DNA of 64,000 nucleotides from Desulfuromonas sp. TF. Lineage in GTDB: Bacteria > Desulfobacterota > Desulfuromonadia > Desulfuromonadales > ATBO01. The number at the start of each line of letters is the position of its first letter. The first letter of the stretch is position 1. Below the pieces are notes generated by a model, which ran no database searches, had not been told where the DNA came from, and saw nothing but the letters and a program-made list of their open reading frames with translations. The translations under genes were made by a program, and so were the position numbers. The stretch is taken from the NCBI RefSeq assembly GCF_000472285.1, contig NZ_KI421412.1:135051-199050 (forward strand), given 5' to 3'. Positions 59,493 to 64,000 of this stretch are shown here, piece by piece.

Positions 59493-62400
59493 TCAGGCTT
59501 CCGCTTCCACAGCCGCCCCCGCCGCTTCCCGCCCCCGGTCCTTCGAATGATCCCGGGCCACCAGCATGTAGATCGACGGGATGACGAAGAGGGTGAAGAG
59601 GGTGCCGACGGCCATGCCTCCGACCAGCACGAGACCGATGGAGTTCCGGGCCTCGGCACCGGCGCCGGTCACCAGGGTGAGGGGGAAGTGGCCGGCGATG
59701 GTGGCGGCGCTGGTCATGAGGATGGGGCGCAGGCGCGTCATGGAGGCCTCCCGCACCGCTTCCAGCTTGGCATGGCCCCGCAGCTGGAGCTGGTTGGCGA
59801 ACTCGACGATCAGGATGCCGTTCTTCGACACCAGCCCGACCAGGGTCACCAGTCCAACCTGCGAGTAGATGTTGAGAGTGGTCGTCCACCCTTGGGTCCA
59901 GAAGGGGACGCTCGGGTCCGGGATCTTCAGGAAGGTGAAAAGGAGGGCGCCGAACATCGCCAGGGGAACCGATCCGGCGAGGATGACGAAGGGGTCTCGG
60001 AAGCTGTTGAACTGGGCCGCCAGGACCAGGAAGATAAGAATGATGGCCAGGGTGAATGCGGGGAGGAACTTGTTCCCCTCGGTCCGCAGCTGCCGGGACT
60101 CCCCCGTATAGTCGATCACGTAGCCGTCGGGGAGGACTTCGGCGGCGGCCTCCTCCAGGAAATTCAGGGCCTCGTCGAGGGGGCGCACGGCCACCCCGCT
60201 GATCTTCACCGCATTGAGCTGCTGAAAGCGGTTGAGGGAGCGCGGCACGACGGTGTTGCGGATGGTGGCGACGGTGGAGAGGGGGATCAGCTCGTTTTCA
60301 GGCCCGGTGATATAGATGCTGCGGAGCTGGTCCGGGTTGAGGCGGTCCGTCCGCTGAATCTGCGGGATGACCTTGTAGCTTCTGCCGGCGATGTCGAAGC
60401 GGTTGACGAAATCGCCGCCGACCATCGCGCCGAGGTCGGAGCCGACCTGCTCCAGGTCCAGGCCGAGATCGGCCACCTTGTCGCGGTCAATGACGAACTC
60501 CGCCTGCGGCTGGTCGATCTTGACGTCGATCAGCGGCGGGAAGGCGAACATTCCGCTCTGCATCGCCTGGAACTGGATCTGCTCGGCAAATTGCAGGATA
60601 CGGTCGGTTTCCGCCGTGGAGGCGAGGACGAACTCCACCGGGAACTGTCCCCCACCGGGGAGCGCCGGCGGCGTCACCGGGAACATCCGGATGCCGGGGA
60701 TGGCGGAGAGCTTCTGCTGTACTTCGGGAAGGATGTCGAAGATGGTGCGCTCGCGTTCGTCCCAGGGTTCGGTGACCAGGCCGCCGAAGCCCGAAGAGGG
60801 GAAGGTGATCTGGAAGGTGAATTCGGTCTCCGGTACGCTGAGAAAGGCCCGGTTGGCCGCCGCGGCGTAGCGGCTGGTCTGGTCGAGAGTCGAATTGGCC
60901 GCCGCGTCGAGGATGCCGAAGATGACTCCCTGGTCCTCGGTGGGGGCCAGTTCCCTGGGGGACATGATGAACATGGGAACGGTGAGCAGGGAGACGGCAA
61001 TCCATACCAGGTAAACGGCAGGACGGAAACGGAGTGTTCCGTCGAGGAGGCGGCCATAGACGCCGCGCAGGCGCCGGAAGTCGCGGGCGATCCTTCCGGC
61101 CAGCCCGTGCTCCTCGATCCCCGGTTTGAGCAGTTTGGCCGACATGACCGGCGACAGGGTCAGGGCGACGATCCCGGAGATGGTCACCGCCCCGGCCAGG
61201 GTGAAGGCGAATTCGCGGAAGAGCGAGCCGGTGAGCCCCCCCTGCAGGCCGATGGGGAGGTAGACCGCCGCCAGGGTGACGGTCATGGCGATGATCGGCC
61301 CGATCAGTTCCCGGGCGCCGAGCAGGGCGGCGTCGAGGGGTGAGCGCCCCTCGCTCAGATGGCGCTCGACGTTCTCCACCACCACGATGGCGTCGTCGAC
61401 CACCAGACCCACGGAGAGGACGATGGCCAGCAGGGTGAGCAGGTTGACGGTGAAGCCGAAAGCCTGCATCAGGAAGACCGCGCCGATCAGCGACAGGGGG
61501 ATCGCCACCACCGGGACGAAGACGGAGCGGAAAGAGCCCAGAAAGAGGAAGATGACGATAACGACGATGAGCAGGGTCTCGCTCAGAGTCTTGAGCACCT
61601 CGTGAATGGCGTTGTCGATGTACTCGGTGGCGTCGTAGGCGACGCGCGCCTCCAGACCGCCGGGAAGGTCCTTCTGGATGGCCGCCATCTCGGTGCGCAC
61701 GCGCTTGATCACATCGAGGGCGTTGGCGTTGGGCAGAGGCCAGATGCCCATGAAAACCGCTGTCTGGCCGGAGAAGCGCACCTCCGCGTCGTAGTCCTCC
61801 GCGCCCAGGACGACCTCGGCGATGTCCCCAAGCCGCACGATGGCCCCGTTCTCTTCGCGAACGACCAGGCGCTCGAAGTCGCGAGGATCGCTCAGGTTGG
61901 TGTCGGCGGTCAGGTTGACCTGGATCAGGGATCCCTTGCTCCGGCCGACCGCGGAGAGGAAGTTGTTGGCGGCCAGCGCCCGGCGCACCTGCGCCGGGCT
62001 GACGCCCATGGCCGCCATGCGTTCGGGTTTGAGCCAGATGCGCATGGCGAAGGTCCGGGCGCCGAGGATATCGGCGCGCTGCACCCCTTCCAGGGCCGAT
62101 AGGCGCGGCTGCACGATGCGCACGAGATAATCGGTGATTTCGTTCTGTCGGAGGATGTCGGAGCTGAAGCTGAGATAGGCCGAGGCGAACTCGCTGTCGG
62201 CCGATTCGATGTTGATGATCGGCACCTCGGCCTCGGGAGGGAGATCGGCCCGGACCTGGTCGACCTTGGAGCTGATCTCCGCCAGTGCCTTGGTCGAATC
62301 GTAGTTGAGCTTCAGGCGGACCTTGATGGTCGACAGGCCCAAGGCACTCTGAGACTCGATGTAATCGATGCCGTCGGCGGCGGCGATGGCCCGCTCCAGG

Positions 62401-62597
62401 GGGGTGGTGATGAAGCCGCGCACCAGGTCGGCGCTGGCGCCGACGTAAACGGTGGTGACGGTGACCGAAGCGTTTTCGCTGGTGGGGTACTGGCGCACAT
62501 TGAGGGTGCGAATCGCCTGCAGACCGGCGATGATGATGACCAGGTTGACCACCAGAGCGAGAACGGGACGGCGTATGAAAAGGTCGGTGATTTTCAT
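59493..62597 (-). CDS. RND efflux transporter, HAE-1 family inner-membrane pump
   Basis: A 1034-residue AcrB-type protein with 12 membrane helices in two halves. The N-terminus is MKITDLFIRRPVLALVVNLV; the proton-relay Asp pair is in GLVVDDAIVVVENVERHL; the periplasmic porter domains carry PTSENASVTVTTVYVGASAD. It exports drugs, dyes or solvents with its adaptor through an outer-membrane channel not found in this window. It overlaps the adaptor gene by 4 bases. A weak hairpin (GCCGGGA/TCCCGGC) follows the stop. Confidence 0.95.
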   Translation of the reverse strand: MKITDLFIRRPVLALVVNLVIIIAGLQAIRTLNVRQYPTSENASVTVTTVYVGASADLVRGFITTPLERAIAAADGIDYIESQSALGLSTIKVRLKLNYDSTKALAEISSKVDQVRADLPPEAEVPIINIESADSEFASAYLSFSSDILRQNEITDYLVRIVQPRLSALEGVQRADILGARTFAMRIWLKPERMAAMGVSPAQVRRALAANNFLSAVGRSKGSLIQVNLTADTNLSDPRDFERLVVREENGAIVRLGDIAEVVLGAEDYDAEVRFSGQTAVFMGIWPLPNANALDVIKRVRTEMAAIQKDLPGGLEARVAYDATEYIDNAIHEVLKTLSETLLIVVIVIFLFLGSFRSVFVPVVAIPLSLIGAVFLMQAFGFTVNLLTLLAIVLSVGLVVDDAIVVVENVERHLSEGRSPLDAALLGARELIGPIIAMTVTLAAVYLPIGLQGGLTGSLFREFAFTLAGAVTISGIVALTLSPVMSAKLLKPGIEEHGLAGRIARDFRRLRGVYGRLLDGTLRFRPAVYLVWIAVSLLTVPMFIMSPRELAPTEDQGVIFGILDAAANSTLDQTSRYAAAANRAFLSVPETEFTFQITFPSSGFGGLVTEPWDERERTIFDILPEVQQKLSAIPGIRMFPVTPPALPGGGQFPVEFVLASTAETDRILQFAEQIQFQAMQSGMFAFPPLIDVKIDQPQAEFVIDRDKVADLGLDLEQVGSDLGAMVGGDFVNRFDIAGRSYKVIPQIQRTDRLNPDQLRSIYITGPENELIPLSTVATIRNTVVPRSLNRFQQLNAVKISGVAVRPLDEALNFLEEAAAEVLPDGYVIDYTGESRQLRTEGNKFLPAFTLAIILIFLVLAAQFNSFRDPFVILAGSVPLAMFGALLFTFLKIPDPSVPFWTQGWTTTLNIYSQVGLVTLVGLVSKNGILIVEFANQLQLRGHAKLEAVREASMTRLRPILMTSAATIAGHFPLTLVTGAGAEARNSIGLVLVGGMAVGTLFTLFVIPSIYMLVARDHSKDRGREAAGAAVEAEA

Positions 62598-63724
62598 TCG
62601 TTCTCTGGAGTGGGCTGGTGCTTGAACTCCGGCTCCAGGGTGTTGTCGACGACGACGGACTGGCCGTTGCGCAGCTTGAACGCTCCGGTGCTCACGACGT
62701 ATTCCCCCTCTTTCAGCCCTGAAAGCACCGCGACGAAATCTCCCTGTTTCTCTCCCAGCCGCACCAGCTGCTGGCGCAGCACCAGTGCCGTCTCGCCGGT
62801 CTCCTCATCTTTCTTTTCCTCGACAACGAAGACCGAATCGCTGTAGGGAGCGTACAGCACCGCCGTGGCCGGGATGGTCAATACCTCGCTTTGTTGGGGC
62901 AGTACTACCGCCACGTTTGCGAACATGCCGGGGCGCAGCCGCTCGCCGGGATTGTCCGCCGTGGCCTGAACGCGGATGTTGCGGGTGGCGGCATCGACCT
63001 GGGGGTTGATCGCGGTGATCCGCCCCTCGATCGTCTCGCCGGGGAGGGCATCGGTGGTCACCCGCACGGGAAGACCTATTCCGATCCGCCCCAGTTGCTG
63101 CTGGGGGAGAAGAAAGTTGGCGAAAATCGGGTTGAGGGCCTGCAGCGAGACGATATCATCCCCTTCCTGGAGAATCTCTCCGAGATTGACCAGGCGGATG
63201 CCGAGCCGGCCTGCGAAGGGCGCCCGGATAGTTTTCTTGGCAATGGTGGCGCGAATCTCGTCGGCCGCGGCGACGGCCACCCGGTATTCCGATTCAGCTC
63301 TGTCGTATTCGGCCTGGGAGATGAATTTCTCCCTCAGAAGCTCGCCCGCTCGTCTGAAATTGTTCTTCGCCAGCGCGACGGCGGCTTCCGCTCCCGGCAA
63401 CCGGGCTCTCTCCGAGGAGGTGTCCTGCTCCAGCAGGATGTCGCCTCGGGCGGCCATCTCGCCCGACTCGAAGCCGAGCTTCACGACTTTGCCCGGCAGC
63501 TCCGCCGATACTGTCACTCCCTGGACCGCTTCGAGAGATCCCACGGCGGTCAACAACGATTCCCACGATTCAGTCCGCACTTCGGCAGTGGTCACGGTTT
63601 CGGGAGGCGGGACAAAGCTCTCTCCCGCTTCGATCATCCTGCCGATCTGCAGCGCCTTGATCCCGCCGAGGATCGCGACCACCGCAATGACGCCCAGCAG
63701 GGAGAGGAAGATTCGCTTCTTCAT
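62594..63724 (-). CDS. RND efflux membrane-fusion (adaptor) protein
   Basis: A 376-residue periplasmic adaptor. An N-terminal membrane anchor (FLSLLGVIAVVAILGGIKAL) is followed by a lipoyl/barrel-sandwich domain (GKVVKLGFESGEMAARGDIL), a short coiled-coil hairpin (AEAAVALAKNNFRRAGELLR), the second lipoyl half (IRAPFAGRLGIRLVNLGEIL) and the beta-barrel domain. It bridges the RND pump and the outer-membrane channel. It is first of the two genes; a regulator gene may lie beyond the window edge. Confidence 0.93.
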   Translation of the reverse strand: MKKRIFLSLLGVIAVVAILGGIKALQIGRMIEAGESFVPPPETVTTAEVRTESWESLLTAVGSLEAVQGVTVSAELPGKVVKLGFESGEMAARGDILLEQDTSSERARLPGAEAAVALAKNNFRRAGELLREKFISQAEYDRAESEYRVAVAAADEIRATIAKKTIRAPFAGRLGIRLVNLGEILQEGDDIVSLQALNPIFANFLLPQQQLGRIGIGLPVRVTTDALPGETIEGRITAINPQVDAATRNIRVQATADNPGERLRPGMFANVAVVLPQQSEVLTIPATAVLYAPYSDSVFVVEEKKDEETGETALVLRQQLVRLGEKQGDFVAVLSGLKEGEYVVSTGAFKLRNGQSVVVDNTLEPEFKHQPTPENE

Positions 63725-63851
63725 GAGTCCTTCGATTTAAGGAGGTAAAAATGGAAGCGGCTCCGGCATCCGGAGCCGATTGTATACTCAACGTTAAGTT
63801 AAGCTCAAACGGGAGTCGACGCAAGGGGCATTTTTCGCCCATCTCCTTAAT

Positions 63852-63879
63852 TTGACAGTCAATCGTCCTTTGATACAGT
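63852..63879 (+). promoter_or_regulatory. Candidate promoter reading off the window edge
   Basis: TTGACA (63852-63857) and TACAGT (63874-63879) are 16 bases apart. A short reading frame (63889-63948, 19 codons) follows but is too short to name. Transcription would diverge from the efflux operon, as is common for its regulator genes. Confidence 0.4.
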
Positions 63880-64000
63880 GCCGGCAGGATGAGAAAGGGA
63901 CCGGAGGAGCACTGGCGGGTCCGGCCGGAGGATCTGGCGGCGCGATAGCGCGAAGGATTTGGAAATAGGGGGACGGGCACCCTGCGGGAGCCGGTCCCCC

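Noticed and set aside
59487-61343. 618-codon open frame on the plus strand
   Set aside because: It is antisense to the RND pump, which has full family motifs. The translation is low-complexity Gly/Asp/Glu/Arg typical of a GC-rich shadow frame.

Overview
The window looks like chromosomal DNA of an anaerobic, GC-rich delta-type proteobacterium close to the Desulfuromonadales (Geobacter/Desulfuromonas relatives). This is an inference from content: a nonaheme-c/cytochrome-b fusion of the CbcL type, a Tat-exported [NiFe] uptake hydrogenase with its hyp genes, a DVU3032/3033-like lactate oxidase (LutC plus fused LutB-LutA), benzoyl-CoA-pathway genes, sigma-54 activators and an apparent pyrophosphate-type phosphofructokinase. 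No rRNA, CRISPR array, phage or transposase gene was seen. One tRNA, tRNA-Ala(CGC), is present.

Layout. 0-3 kb: the 3' part of a SAM-I riboswitch with its terminator, metX, a 57-residue Cys-rich protein and an M28 peptidase. 3-9.5 kb (minus): glcF, glcD, a universal stress protein and a DctPQM TRAP transporter, probably for a 2-hydroxy- or 2-oxo-acid such as lactate. 9.5-14.5 kb (minus): thiolase, fused 3-oxoacid CoA-transferase, 3-hydroxybutyrate dehydrogenase and a PAS/sigma-54 activator behind a -24/-12 promoter. 14.7-17.5 kb (plus): lutC-lutBA, whose operator (ATTGGTAAGACCAAT) recurs almost unchanged at the dctP promoter, tying the two lactate-type operons together. 17.7-24.3 kb (minus): pckA, a c-type cytochrome lipoprotein and hyaABCD. 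24.6-29 kb (plus): a zinc-ribbon protein, archease and RtcB (RNA repair), an epimerase and a LuxR-type regulator. 29-33 kb (minus): a secreted protein of unknown function, a PilZ protein and the CbcL-like cytochrome. 33-39 kb (plus): radA, moaC, a DksA-type protein, a GAF histidine kinase and tRNA-Ala. 39-50 kb: a 4-hydroxybenzoyl-CoA-reductase-like molybdoenzyme (hcrBCA), the dienoyl-CoA hydratase and hydroxyenoyl-CoA dehydrogenase of the benzoyl-CoA pathway, a second PAS/sigma-54 activator, an acyl-CoA transferase behind its own -24/-12 promoter with an 18-bp palindrome upstream, and an IclR regulator. 50-56 kb: pfk, sixA and hypABCDE. 56-59.4 kb: a repeat-rich stretch with only two genes. 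59.4-63.7 kb (minus): an RND pump and its adaptor.

Metabolic reading: lactate, 3-hydroxybutyrate and aromatic acyl-CoA oxidation feed acetyl-CoA and reducing equivalents. PEP carboxykinase supplies gluconeogenesis, hydrogenase adds electrons, and the cytochrome passes quinol electrons outward.

The least explained material is non-coding. It includes (i) a repeat family at 56-59.4 kb with an invariant 14-nt motif and a hairpin whose stem sequence changes but stays self-complementary; (ii) a duplicated ~150-bp promoter-to-terminator unit that looks like twin small-RNA genes; and (iii) arrays of different 7-bp repeats arranged as inverted arms, placed between genes of the hya and hyp operons and after rtcB.
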